Of a DNA stretch of 57,884 nt, positions 9,314 through 17,794 are shown in pieces. The stretch is from Advenella kashmirensis WT001 (GTDB lineage: Bacteria > Pseudomonadota > Gammaproteobacteria > Burkholderiales > Burkholderiaceae_B). The number at the start of each line of letters is the position of its first letter. The first letter of the stretch is position 1. The stretch covers positions 1 to 57,884 of the forward strand of contig NC_017965.1 in NCBI RefSeq assembly GCF_000219915.2, given 5' to 3'. Position numbers and translations under genes: made by a program. The notes beneath the pieces are model-generated. The model was not told the origin of the DNA. It did not search any database and saw only the letters and a list, made by a program, of their open reading frames with translations.

Positions 9314-10075
9314 TTACTCGGCCGTCCATCCTCCGTCCACCTTGATCGATGAACCGGTAATCATCGCAGATGCGTCGCTCGCCAGAAAGATAACAGCGCC
9401 CATGATGTCTTCAAGACGGCCCAGTCTACCCAGGGCAATTTTCGATCCTACATATTCCTTGAAGGAAGCATTATTCAGCATATCTTTGGTCATCTCGGTT
9501 TCTATAAAGGTTGGGCAAATTGTATTGACACGAATCAATGCGTCCCCAAGATCCAATGCAAGCGCTTTGGTAAATCCTTCTATCGCGTGCTTAGTTGCAC
9601 AGTAAACGGTCCGATTCGGGCCACCAACATGCCCCATCTGAGAGGACATATTGATAATGCTGCCTTGCAAGCTGTTTTCTCGCATCAAACGTGCTGCTTC
9701 CCGTGACACATAAAACGCAGCTTTCACATTTAGATTAATGACATCGTCCAGATCGGAATCCTTTACATTCAATATTGATGCAGGACGATTCGTTCCTGCG
9801 TTGTTGACGACGATGTGGAAAGGACCATGCGTAACCATGCCCTTTTTAACTGCAGACGAGTCGGTAACATCAATTACCCACTGTGTCACTTGGGCTCCGG
9901 GCTGAGCTGCCTCAATCTGTTGCCTGGCATTTATCAAGTCCCTTTCAGTCCTTGCAGCCAACACTACTTGAGCGCCTGCTTGCGCCAACGCGCATGCGGC
10001 TGCCAACCCAATTCCACGGCTACCGCCAGTTACCAGAGCCCTTCGTCCGTCAATACGAAAACTTGGTGTTCGCAT
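9314..10075 (-). CDS. Short-chain dehydrogenase/reductase (SDR)
   Basis: A 253-residue classical SDR. The cofactor motif TGGSRGIG is at 16-23 and NNAG at 91-94. The catalytic serine is S145 in INMSSQ, with Y158 and K162 in YCATK. The C-terminal segment ends with the usual SSIKVDGGWTAE. Arginines at 43 and 45 after the second strand (AARTERD) suggest NADP(H) but do not prove it. It lies between the HisD-like enzyme and the RraA-like gene with short gaps, consistent with one transcript. Confidence 0.9.
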   Translation of the reverse strand: MRTPSFRIDGRRALVTGGSRGIGLAAACALAQAGAQVVLAARTERDLINARQQIEAAQPGAQVTQWVIDVTDSSAVKKGMVTHGPFHIVVNNAGTNRPASILNVKDSDLDDVINLNVKAAFYVSREAARLMRENSLQGSIINMSSQMGHVGGPNRTVYCATKHAIEGFTKALALDLGDALIRVNTICPTFIETEMTKDMLNNASFKEYVGSKIALGRLGRLEDIMGAVIFLASDASAMITGSSIKVDGGWTAE

Positions 10076-10105
10076 GATATTCCTTGTTTGATCTGTCTCA
10101 ACAAC

Positions 10106-11431
10106 TCACGCTACATGAGGCGGGACTGGCTCATACCAGGGAACAACAGGCCGATCACCGTAACGGCGAACTCGCAGGTTGGCCTGTTCGCCATGCCCGG
10201 CGAAATTCTCCATATGGCATAGCCGTGAACCGTACTCGCCAATGAGTGCCGAGGCTTTGTCAGAAGTTATCCTTTGATAGGTGCAGGTCTTGATAAACTT
10301 GCCGACCCACAATCCACCCGTGTATCGTGCCGCGCGCTTGGTAGGCAAGGTGTGATTAGTGCCAATTACTTTATCGCCATAAGATACATTGGTTCGCGGC
10401 CCCAGAAATAAGGCACCGTAGTTTGTCAGTTGCTTCAGGAAAACATCAGGGTTTTCAGTCAAAACCTGCACATGCTCATAAGCTAGTTCATCCGCGATGT
10501 CAATCATTTCTTCTTCGGTATCGCAGACAATTACCTGCCCGTAGTCTGCCCATGAAATACGAGCGATATCCGCCGTCGGCAAAATCTGTAGCTGACGCTC
10601 GATTTCTGCAAGTGTGTCACGCGCCAGGTTCTCGTCAGTTGTCAACAAAATGGCAGGCGATGTGGGGCCATGTTCAGCCTGCCCAAGCAAATCTACCGCG
10701 CACATTTCTGCATCTGCTGAACTGTCGGCAATCACAAGTGTTTCCGTCGGGCCGGCGAACAGGTCAATACCCACTCTTCCAAATAGCTGGCGCTTTGCTT
10801 CCGCCACAAACATATTTCCTGGCCCCACCAACATGTCAACCGAAGCAATACTCTCGGTTCCGAGGGCCATCGCGCCGATGGCTTGAATGCCGCCTAGCAC
10901 GAAAATTTCGTCCGCTCCGGCCAAATGCATGGCAGTAATAATGGCCGGATGTGGTGCCCCCTGGAAAGGAGGGGCCGTTGAGACGATACGATTGACACCG
11001 GCAACTTTGGCTGTGAGCACGCTCATATGTGCGGACGCAATCATAGGATATTTCCCACCAGGAACATAACACCCGACAGCATTGACTGGGATGTGCTTAT
11101 GCCCCAACACCACACCCGGTATGGTTTCTACCTCAACGTCCTTCATCGATTCACGCTGGATCGATGCAAACCTGCCTATCTGCTTCTGCGCAAACTTGAT
11201 GTCCTCAACCTGCAACGGAGACAGCGTCTTAACAGCTTTTTCAATTTCAGCTTGCGATAGGCGGAAGCGCTTTGGTGCCCATCCATCGAACCTCTGCGAA
11301 AGCTCAAGCACAGCCTCATCGCCGCGCTTCTCTATATCTGAAAGTATTTTTTCAACGGTAGCCCTAACCTTAGCATCGCTTTCAGCAATTGCTTGGTCAT
11401 CTTTACCTGTCTTAAGGTATCTGACAGTCAT
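10106..11431 (-). CDS. HisD-like zinc alcohol dehydrogenase (histidinol / sulfopropanediol dehydrogenase family)
   Basis: An NAD-dependent enzyme that oxidises a primary alcohol through an aldehyde to an acid in two steps. Zinc and catalytic residues of the HisD fold are present: Q and H in GQAEHGP, E and H in AYEHVQ, D in [13 protein letters not shown] and H in [10 protein letters not shown]. At 441 residues and outside any histidine operon, it fits the catabolic branch that includes HpsN (3-sulfopropanediol 3-dehydrogenase) better than true HisD. It is the first gene of the operon, so the operon promoter should lie just to its right, between 11432 and about 11494. Confidence 0.85.
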   Translation of the reverse strand: MTVRYLKTGKDDQAIAESDAKVRATVEKILSDIEKRGDEAVLELSQRFDGWAPKRFRLSQAEIEKAVKTLSPLQVEDIKFAQKQIGRFASIQRESMKDVEVETIPGVVLGHKHIPVNAVGCYVPGGKYPMIASAHMSVLTAKVAGVNRIVSTAPPFQGAPHPAIITAMHLAGADEIFVLGGIQAIGAMALGTESIASVDMLVGPGNMFVAEAKRQLFGRVGIDLFAGPTETLVIADSSADAEMCAVDLLGQAEHGPTSPAILLTTDENLARDTLAEIERQLQILPTADIARISWADYGQVIVCDTEEEMIDIADELAYEHVQVLTENPDVFLKQLTNYGALFLGPRTNVSYGDKVIGTNHTLPTKRAARYTGGLWVGKFIKTCTYQRITSDKASALIGEYGSRLCHMENFAGHGEQANLRVRRYGDRPVVPWYEPVPPHVA

Positions 11432-11493
11432 AATATATTCCTAAAAGTTTTTTTTTTACTTATTCGTGTGAAATGAAACAATGGGACTGTTAC

Positions 11494-11690
11494 CTAGCTT
11501 TGCTTTCGATAAGCGTCTTTAACAGCGATCTTTCCATTACTGAAAGTAAACAAATCACATCCATCAGCTTCGACGCGAGTGCCGTCTAACATCGTCCCTG
11601 AATACCGCCATTCAGAAAATCCACGATCCTCACAAACCCAAATCCTGCCATCGGCCCAATGAGAATCTGGTAAATCAGTAAAAATTTCTC
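11494..11690 (-). pseudogene. C-terminal fragment of an NTF2/SnoaL-like protein
   Basis: Minus-strand translation ending at a TAG at 11494 gives SHWADGRIWVCEDRG, then WRYSGTMLDGTRVEADGCD and LFTFSNGKIAVKDAYRKQS. This is the usual C-terminal half of small NTF2-like (SnoaL) proteins. No start or N-terminal half is present, because the sequence changes character at about 11700 where the transfer region begins. It probably marks the recombination boundary where the catabolic segment was joined to the plasmid backbone. The remaining bases between 11432 and 11769 hold nothing else I recognise. Confidence 0.6.
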
Positions 11691-11769
11691 AAATGCTTTA
11701 CTTACATTGTCTTGGCCCACGATTCGGGTGGCCCCGCTTCTCAATCAATAGATACAGCAAGGGCAAGGG

Positions 11770-12789
11770 CTATCGTTCTATGTTTTTATCATGAGCAGAA
11801 AAATCTTCACGCGTTTTTTCATGAATTTGCCCCTGGGCCTGTTCAAACCGCTGTTGGGCCTGCGTAGTGTGACCTTCTAGCTTGATCTCTTTTGCGAACC
11901 CACTAAGCACCCGCGCCTCGGCCTTGGCCCCTATTTTATATAGCTCTTTGGCGATCTTACCGTACTCGGTCGAGACGATATTGCGAGTCCGTATTTCTTC
12001 GCGCAAGAAAGGGTGAATAGGGCGCGTGGAGCCTTTGACAGCCTGCGCCAGCTCAATGGCCTGCTGCCGGTAAACATTCGGCACCTGGCCGCGCTTACGC
12101 ATATGGCGCAGCGCCGAATGCTCGGGCTTCTGCGTCTTGCCCCTGTGTACCCGGCGAGTCGCAGCACAATCTACCCCTTGCTCGCGCATCTTCTCAGCAA
12201 AGCGCAGCCGCCATTCAAATAGATCTGCTTTGCGCGGGTCCATACGGCGCCCCAGCTCGTGTTTCATCATCACACACAAATGCACATGTGGGTGTTTCTC
12301 GTCCAGGTGCTGCACAAAGGCGTACTGATGGCCGTCAAACTCTTCCTTTGCAAATTCCCTGGCTGCAGCCTTGACCGCTTCCGGATTCGTTCCAGGCGGC
12401 ATTGACAGCACCAGGTTAATGGCCTCGCGTTTAGTGCTTTTCTCAGGGACACCCAGCGCCTTCCAGGCATTGGTAATGCCCTCATGGATCTGCTTTTGAC
12501 CCTTATAGATCAGGCCGTCCTGGTCCTCAAGATCCAGGGTTCCGTTACGGCTGATATAGTCCATGTGGCCGCGCACGGCTTGAATACCATTAGACCCGCC
12601 CTTGCGCGGCGGGATCTTAACCATGACTTCGGGCTTTTTTAATGCTGCCGATTGAATGTTTTTCAGACCTGTACCCGGCTTTAAGGGGCGACGCATGGCC
12701 CCTCGGCCCGCTGCGCCCGGTTTGGGCCGGATAGAGCGGGTTTTAAACTCCATAAACCATTTATCAACCTGTTGATCTAATTGCTTCAT
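11770..12789 (-). CDS. Relaxase/mobilization nuclease (MOBP-like)
   Basis: The nickase that cuts one strand at the transfer origin and leads it into the recipient. The three-histidine metal motif is H161-x-D163 with H168-x-H170 (QHLDEKHPHVHLCV), as in VirD2/TraI relaxases. A candidate nucleophilic tyrosine is Y78 in HMDYISRNG. The 339-residue protein holds the nuclease domain and a short basic tail without a helicase or primase domain. Its start overlaps the preceding MobC-like gene by 4 bp. It is the last gene of the long minus-strand transfer region, far from the likely control region near 33.5 kb. Confidence 0.88.
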   Translation of the reverse strand: MKQLDQQVDKWFMEFKTRSIRPKPGAAGRGAMRRPLKPGTGLKNIQSAALKKPEVMVKIPPRKGGSNGIQAVRGHMDYISRNGTLDLEDQDGLIYKGQKQIHEGITNAWKALGVPEKSTKREAINLVLSMPPGTNPEAVKAAAREFAKEEFDGHQYAFVQHLDEKHPHVHLCVMMKHELGRRMDPRKADLFEWRLRFAEKMREQGVDCAATRRVHRGKTQKPEHSALRHMRKRGQVPNVYRQQAIELAQAVKGSTRPIHPFLREEIRTRNIVSTEYGKIAKELYKIGAKAEARVLSGFAKEIKLEGHTTQAQQRFEQAQGQIHEKTREDFSAHDKNIER

Positions 12790-12995
12790 TGCAGCCGCTC
12801 CTGGTTCGACGTAATCAAATCCCTTACCTTGTCGGTATGTTCATTGATTAGGCTCTGCACATCTTCGATTTTCTGGCTTGTCACCTCGGCCGATTCCTGG
12901 GCATTGAGCGCACGGGCAATCTGATTCAAATTGCGACCGATCCGCAGCAGCTGGAAATTGGACTGATACAACGCCGTGACCTCATCGTTATTCAA
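12786..12995 (-). CDS. MobC-like relaxosome protein, C-terminal part
   Basis: A separate frame encoding the MobC C-terminal signature FQLLRIGRNLNQIARALNA followed by a helical tail. In ordinary MobC this follows a ribbon-helix-helix domain in the same chain; here that domain is in the upstream gene in another frame. The first possible in-frame start after the upstream coding end is the TTG at 12995, which overlaps the upstream GAA TAA stop region. So it is either a coupled second gene with a TTG start or the product of a one-base frameshift in a former single mobC. It overlaps the relaxase start by 4 bp. Confidence 0.6.
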   Translation of the reverse strand: MNNDEVTALYQSNFQLLRIGRNLNQIARALNAQESAEVTSQKIEDVQSLINEHTDKVRDLITSNQERLQ

Positions 12996-13329
12996 AATGG
13001 CTGCGCAGCGCCATACGAATAAAGGCGCTGACGGACATATCAGCCTGCGCCGCCGCCTCATTAAGAAAGGCCGTTTCAACCGGATTCAGCTTTAACGAGG
13101 GTTTTATCCATTGGGATTCAGCCTGGCTTAGCTCCTCCTGATCGGCACTGATTTTGACATTGGCCTGCAATGGCAGATTAGCCAGGGGGGATTTATTGCC
13201 ATTGACCGCCTGCACTAGTACGGCCTTGGCGTATTCCGAAATACTGTCAATGCCCAGATCCTTAGCCTGTGCCTGAAGTTTTTCAAATGTAGCCTCAGAT
13301 ATTCCATAAATCTGAATTCGCTTTTGCAT
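12988..13329 (-). CDS. MobC-like relaxosome protein, ribbon-helix-helix part
   Basis: A 113-residue DNA-binding protein with two ribbon-helix-helix-like stretches: residues 1-44 (KRIQIYGISEATFEKLQ and following) and 76-110 (LKLNPVETAFLNEAAAQAD...SAFIRMALRS). The second resembles the N-terminal half of MobC relaxosome proteins that bind near oriT and help the relaxase. The chain stops at HFE just where a MobC would continue into its NLNQIARALN segment, which is present in the next frame. Its start codon touches the stop of ardC. Confidence 0.72.
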   Translation of the reverse strand: MQKRIQIYGISEATFEKLQAQAKDLGIDSISEYAKAVLVQAVNGNKSPLANLPLQANVKISADQEELSQAESQWIKPSLKLNPVETAFLNEAAAQADMSVSAFIRMALRSHFE

Positions 13330-14474
13330 TATCTTTCTACCTCCAACTCTTGATCTTGCTTTAGCACTGCATCAACCGCATGCGCCTGGGCCGTATAAAA
13401 CCGCTCATAGGCTTGCGTCTGTTGGTCGGCGGGCATGTGCTTTACCACGTCTCGCATTAACACCTCCATCGTCATAAACACGTCCTGGCTGTCCCGAGGC
13501 AACAGCTTGAATTTCTCCTCATAGATCTCTTTCATTGACTGTTCTGATTTCTCCGGACTCTGGGCCTTGACCTGCTCAGCCTTATCCGCACTGCGTTCTA
13601 GGTACACCGACAGATAGTTATGAATTTTTTCCGCATCCTGACAGGCCCGCACAATCTCAGCGGGATCCTCTTTCAGGATCTTGACCCAGGAGTCCACATA
13701 GGCCATGTGCTGGCCGGGATCATGAGAAATGCCCAAACGTTGGCCCACCAGGAGGGAGGAGATCTCGGCCCGCAACTCCTCTCTGGCATATCCCTCAGAT
13801 CCAAAGGCATTAATAAAAGGGCGGTTAAGCCGCGATTCGTGGCCTGTCCAGTGGCCCAGCTCATGCAGCGCCGTGCTGTAATAACGCTCAGGATCCAGGA
13901 ACTGCTCTTTAAGCGGCAAAACAATCTTGTCCAGGGCGGGGCTGTAAAAGGCACGATTCCCAGATTGATGCTCTATCTGCGCGCCGCTGGCGGCAAGCAG
14001 TTTATCGATCTGCTCGACCCCGTTCCATTGATGCTCTGTGCGCTCAAGAGGCGCTAAACCTGTCATTTGCTCAGCATTGAACACAACAAAAGTACGAATA
14101 ATTGGCTTGTTCAGCTTGGTTTGCTCGATCACAGCATTGCCCTTGTCATCCTTGACCGGCTTACCCTGCTCATCGCGCACCTGCTTTTCTTCATGAAAAC
14201 GAAATGTCTGGATCAAAGATCCCTTTTCGCCCTTATTGACCCGATAGCCGCGTTCCTTGGCCTGGTTAAACGTCAACCAGCGCGGATCTGTGTATCCGGC
14301 TAGCATAAGATTTAAGACATTGCCGCCCCGATAGGGCTTGCCGGTCGATTCGTTGTAAGGCATGCTAATTGGCGGCGCATCCCACGGCCTTTGCCAGGGC
14401 GCTGTCCCTGCTTGCAGCTGTGTAATGATTTTTTCGGCCAGCTGCTCATGAAATGCCGGTTTTTTCTCGGCCAT
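13329..14474 (-). CDS. ardC: ArdC-like antirestriction / ssDNA-binding zincin-domain protein
   Basis: Protects incoming single-stranded plasmid DNA from host restriction; related to the ArdC and TraC1 N-terminal domain. Residues 8-140 form the ArdC N-terminal domain (WQRPWDAPP, YRGGNVLNL, WLTFNQA, VNKGEKGS). A metallopeptidase-like domain follows with HELGHWTGH at 204-212 and a downstream EELRAEI glutamate. Length is 381 residues. It is usual in plasmid leading regions. A terminator hairpin lies 20 bp upstream of its start, so it may have its own promoter or be read through. Confidence 0.88.
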   Translation of the reverse strand: MAEKKPAFHEQLAEKIITQLQAGTAPWQRPWDAPPISMPYNESTGKPYRGGNVLNLMLAGYTDPRWLTFNQAKERGYRVNKGEKGSLIQTFRFHEEKQVRDEQGKPVKDDKGNAVIEQTKLNKPIIRTFVVFNAEQMTGLAPLERTEHQWNGVEQIDKLLAASGAQIEHQSGNRAFYSPALDKIVLPLKEQFLDPERYYSTALHELGHWTGHESRLNRPFINAFGSEGYAREELRAEISSLLVGQRLGISHDPGQHMAYVDSWVKILKEDPAEIVRACQDAEKIHNYLSVYLERSADKAEQVKAQSPEKSEQSMKEIYEEKFKLLPRDSQDVFMTMEVLMRDVVKHMPADQQTQAYERFYTAQAHAVDAVLKQDQELEVER

Positions 14475-14493
14475 ATTCTTTTCTCCTCAAACG

Positions 14494-14523
14494 AAAAAAG
14501 CCCTACCATTTCTGGTAGGGCTT
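14494..14523 (-). terminator. Rho-independent terminator upstream of ardC
   Basis: Minus-strand hairpin AAGCCCTACC...GGTAGGGCTT with a six-base loop and a following run of T (six consecutive A on the plus strand at 14494-14499). It lies between the 50-aa ORF and ardC, both on the minus strand. Confidence 0.8.
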
Positions 14524-14554
14524 CGTGGGTGTGTTTGCAATAACGCGAGGGGAA

Positions 14555-14707
14555 CTAGTCCTCGGTCTCCTCAGGGGTTTGGGCCAGCGCCTGGCGCTCA
14601 GCATGCGTCAAATGATCCTGCTCGTAGCCGTAAATTTCAGGCATTTCAAGCATGAAATCCAATAGCTGTTGCCTCGGATCCACCGCAATTGTCGTTTTTT
14701 CATCCAT
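14555..14707 (-). CDS. Small hypothetical protein, 50 aa
   Basis: The ATG at 14707 (MDEKTTIAVDPRQQLL) follows an AGGAG seven bases upstream, which decides this start over the longer frame reaching 14887, which would lie inside the nuclease gene. The product is short and acidic (LEMPEIYGYEQDHLTHAER...EETED). I do not recognise a family. It is 16 bp from the nuclease gene stop and followed by a terminator, so it probably ends a transcription unit. Confidence 0.6.
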   Translation of the reverse strand: MDEKTTIAVDPRQQLLDFMLEMPEIYGYEQDHLTHAERQALAQTPEETED

Positions 14708-14723
14708 CCTGTTTACTCCTATA

Positions 14724-15266
14724 CTATTGATTTGCTTGTGTTTTACGCCATTGCCACGGTTCAACCGCGCCGGCGCTCGACCACAATCCCCGCCGCTCTG
14801 CACGGGCGTCCGCTTCCAATTGGCCATAACCGGAATATTGGACTTCCCCGCGATAACGATAGGCCCATGCTCGACCAGTGCGGACAAGGAACTCGTTAAC
14901 AGATAGCTGACTTTGAGCTAGAGTTTGCGGGTCTCTTGTAGTTACAAAAACCTCGGCCAGCGACCGACCGTACTTCTCCTGACTTCCCAATGCAATTCTT
15001 ACTTCCTGGCCCTGGATGAAGCTAGCCAGAAACTGTTGCACTGAGCGGCCATTGTCTTGAGCCAGTTCCGGGGCATCGATGCCAACCAGGCGAATGCGCA
15101 CCAGCTGCTGATCGATCAACACATCAATGGTGTCGCCATCAATGACACGCTCGACCACTGCATTGACCTGCGGCGGGGTGTTGTTGACACGATCAAACCA
15201 CATCGCCCCAACAACTACCCCAACCAGCAACAATGCAGAAATAAATCCGGCAAGCCGGTTTTTCAT
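14724..15266 (-). CDS. Thermonuclease-family (SNase-like) protein, membrane-anchored or secreted
   Basis: A 180-residue staphylococcal-nuclease fold. Residues 1-25 form a hydrophobic signal or anchor (LAGFISALLLVGVVVGAMWF). The nuclease domain follows with VIDGDTIDV, the catalytic arginine and aspartate region RIRLVGIDAPE, and the second arginine in YGRSLAEV. The domain ends GLWSSAGAVEPWQWR as is usual. Such nucleases are often found in conjugative plasmid operons, where their exact job is unclear. Gaps to both neighbours are about 16 bp, so it is in the operon. Confidence 0.88.
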   Translation of the reverse strand: MKNRLAGFISALLLVGVVVGAMWFDRVNNTPPQVNAVVERVIDGDTIDVLIDQQLVRIRLVGIDAPELAQDNGRSVQQFLASFIQGQEVRIALGSQEKYGRSLAEVFVTTRDPQTLAQSQLSVNEFLVRTGRAWAYRYRGEVQYSGYGQLEADARAERRGLWSSAGAVEPWQWRKTQANQ

Positions 15267-15282
15267 AATTATCCCTTTAAAA

Positions 15283-17781
15283 CTATCGCTCCAACGTCAA
15301 ATCCTGCTCTTGCCGATGCGGTTCAATCGCTGGCTTTTCCTGTACCGATTCCCGCATAGGGGTAGGAACATTGAGCGTTGTACCATTCACCGCTTTTTCC
15401 ATATTGGTATTGAAATTACGGTGTGCATCGTCCCTGCGATCATGGCGCATATAGCTGACAACCTTATCGGCCATTTGCTGAACATACCGAAATTTAGCCT
15501 GGCTGGCCGGATTCAGACGCCCAACAAATCCAGGCTTAGAGGCAGTACCATGCTCGGCAGATTGCGCTGACCGCATCTGATCGGCGGCTATCTTAACCTC
15601 AGACGGGATACTTTGGCTGCCAATATCAGGCATCCGAACATCTGAATCGATATCGGCTTTAGAGGATGTTTCTATCTGGGCCTCGGTCGGTAACTCATTT
15701 TGAGACACCATCCGGTCAGCAGCCGCTATTGCCTGCGCGTTCGGTGTGGCCGATTTTTCGGGGATTGAATCCAAAGCCTTTTCTTGCTCCTGATTCAAAA
15801 CCGTCACTTCCCAAGCATTGCGATGAGTCAGCACCGCTTCATGACCGATAATCGTTTTACCATCATCACCATAAATAGGCTGATCCACTTCAACAGGCAG
15901 ACGGCCCCGGTTTTCCAGAGTAATGTCATCGCCAATCTTGGCTTCACTCGCTTGAATTGCCGCAGGCAGACCAACCCCCCAAATAGTGCGTTCGGTCTCA
16001 CCTTGACGTAGAGTGACAAAGTAGCTGGACTTGTTTTTATCATCATGCAAATAGGGCGCTGCACCATGATTCACAAGAATACCGGATGGCAGATCAGGTT
16101 GATCTTTGCCTTGTAGCCCATTATCTTGACCTAGCACCATTGCCTGTTCCCGTGACAAATTGGGCTGCACCTGGTTCAAGCTGCGTTCTTCCAGCCGTCT
16201 ATTGACCATGGCCAGATCCTCGGTCGTGGGCCGATGCCCCCGCGTCTTTATACCCTGGCTCTCGGCCTCAATGAACATCAGCCGTTTAAACTCAGGTGTA
16301 CCAGACAATTTAAGCTGTTCCCAGCCTTTGGCCTTGGCGACTTCAACCATATCATGCACCGTCTGTATGTCCTCCTTGGTCGTCGAAAGGTACTTGCCCT
16401 TGTCCTGGAAAATCGTCGTCACCCCATTACCGGCATCGACATACTTGCCATCCACAAACAAATATCGGACTTCCAGCCCATCAGGCGGGGCCTTATAGGC
16501 TAGATCCAAGACGGGCTTTTTTATCGCCGCCTCTGCCGCCACCGCCTCAGTGCCGGTAGGCAATGGCGTATCGGCTGAACTGGCATCGGGCTGCTCGATA
16601 CTTTGGGCCTGCCGATCAGACGCCACAACAGGCTGCGGCACGGGCTGTATCGGATCTGCGACCGGGGCCTGTTCGATTACCTGCTCCAGATCTGGTTCAA
16701 TCCGGTTTTGTTCCTGCGGCCCAAAGACAGAAGACGGCGCGCCTGACGGCTGCGCCTCCTGGATATCAGGGGTATCCCGCTGGATTTGCGGCTGCTGGAC
16801 AGCTTCCTTGATCGCATCCAAGCCTCTGATCTGCCCCAGATCATTAAAATCGGTAGGGATCGCCTCGGGGCCGTGCTTTTGCCGGAATGCCGCAAAATCG
16901 GCATCGGTAAACTCCGGCATCACGGCCTGGGCCTTATCGCCTACGATGGCAGCGGCCTGATCCGCATAATTAATACCTACTCCATTGGGGTCATTATCAG
17001 CACAAAATGTAACTGGAATATCGTGCATTGTTCCCTTAAGCGCCTCGGCTACAGGTTTCATGTTGTAGGCATGAACCGCCATCAAAACCGGCTGGCCGGT
17101 CGCCTGGTGCAAGCTGGCCGCTGTTGCAAATCCCTCGGCCACCAATACACCACGCTCAGAAGTGGCGGTTTTGGGGTGTCCAAGTAATAAAGCAGATCCT
17201 TGCACCTGGCTGCCCTCAGCAAAGGACTTGAACCCATTGGGGCCGATTGATTGGATAGCCACCAGCTCCTTACTTTGACGCAATGGCACCAGCAATTGAT
17301 TGCCGTCCTGGCGAATGGCACCGATAACAGCCTGGTCGGTAATACCCTTGGCGATCAGATAGGGATGCTTAGGATTAGCTGGCCCGGCCTTATCCCACCG
17401 CGCCTGTGCGTCGGCTTTAGCCTGCGCGGCCTCTATAGCGCGTTCTGCCAGTGCCTTTTCTTCTGCAATACGCCGCTGTTCTGCCATCGCTGCTTTCTCC
17501 TCTGCGCTGGGCGGCGTGTAGGGCGTCCCGGCCACATATCCGGCCCGTTTTGCCTCATAAAACACTGTCCCAATATTGACGCGTCCAGGTTTTAGGCTTT
17601 TCCAGGCCGATTTTGCCGCTTTTTCGTTGTAATTCTCGGCCTTTTGTGACCATTCATCCCAAAGAGAAAAACCATCTTGGCCAAACTCTGACTTAATACC
17701 TGCACCCATTCGCAGCCAGGTTTCACGGTCTGTCGAATCTACATGCTTCAAGGCTTCACGAATATCATCTTGTTTTGTCAT
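15283..17781 (-). CDS. Plasmid primase/TOPRIM multidomain protein (PriCT-2, TOPRIM, LPD7-like)
   Basis: A large (832-residue) protein that probably primes complementary-strand synthesis after transfer. An N-terminal PriCT-2-like region (residues 1-70, REALKHVDSTDRETWLRMGAG) is followed by a charged Ala/Glu/Lys linker. A TOPRIM-type region follows (GVLVAEGFATAASLH with its glutamate; VTFCADNDPNG with paired aspartates), and then a proline/glutamine-rich linker. Further on, a segment resembling the LPD7 domain (GLEVRYLFVDGKYVDAGNG...WEQLKLSG) precedes a C-terminal beta-rich domain. The ATG at 17781 after AAGGAATAAGTG is preferred over the GTG one codon earlier. Confidence 0.82.
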   Translation of the reverse strand: MTKQDDIREALKHVDSTDRETWLRMGAGIKSEFGQDGFSLWDEWSQKAENYNEKAAKSAWKSLKPGRVNIGTVFYEAKRAGYVAGTPYTPPSAEEKAAMAEQRRIAEEKALAERAIEAAQAKADAQARWDKAGPANPKHPYLIAKGITDQAVIGAIRQDGNQLLVPLRQSKELVAIQSIGPNGFKSFAEGSQVQGSALLLGHPKTATSERGVLVAEGFATAASLHQATGQPVLMAVHAYNMKPVAEALKGTMHDIPVTFCADNDPNGVGINYADQAAAIVGDKAQAVMPEFTDADFAAFRQKHGPEAIPTDFNDLGQIRGLDAIKEAVQQPQIQRDTPDIQEAQPSGAPSSVFGPQEQNRIEPDLEQVIEQAPVADPIQPVPQPVVASDRQAQSIEQPDASSADTPLPTGTEAVAAEAAIKKPVLDLAYKAPPDGLEVRYLFVDGKYVDAGNGVTTIFQDKGKYLSTTKEDIQTVHDMVEVAKAKGWEQLKLSGTPEFKRLMFIEAESQGIKTRGHRPTTEDLAMVNRRLEERSLNQVQPNLSREQAMVLGQDNGLQGKDQPDLPSGILVNHGAAPYLHDDKNKSSYFVTLRQGETERTIWGVGLPAAIQASEAKIGDDITLENRGRLPVEVDQPIYGDDGKTIIGHEAVLTHRNAWEVTVLNQEQEKALDSIPEKSATPNAQAIAAADRMVSQNELPTEAQIETSSKADIDSDVRMPDIGSQSIPSEVKIAADQMRSAQSAEHGTASKPGFVGRLNPASQAKFRYVQQMADKVVSYMRHDRRDDAHRNFNTNMEKAVNGTTLNVPTPMRESVQEKPAIEPHRQEQDLTLER

Positions 17782-17794
17782 CACTTATTCCTTT

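Noticed and set aside
14708..14887. Upstream extension of the 50-aa gene at 14555
   Set aside because: The extension lies inside the thermonuclease-like gene on the same strand, and a well-placed AGGAG supports the ATG at 14707.
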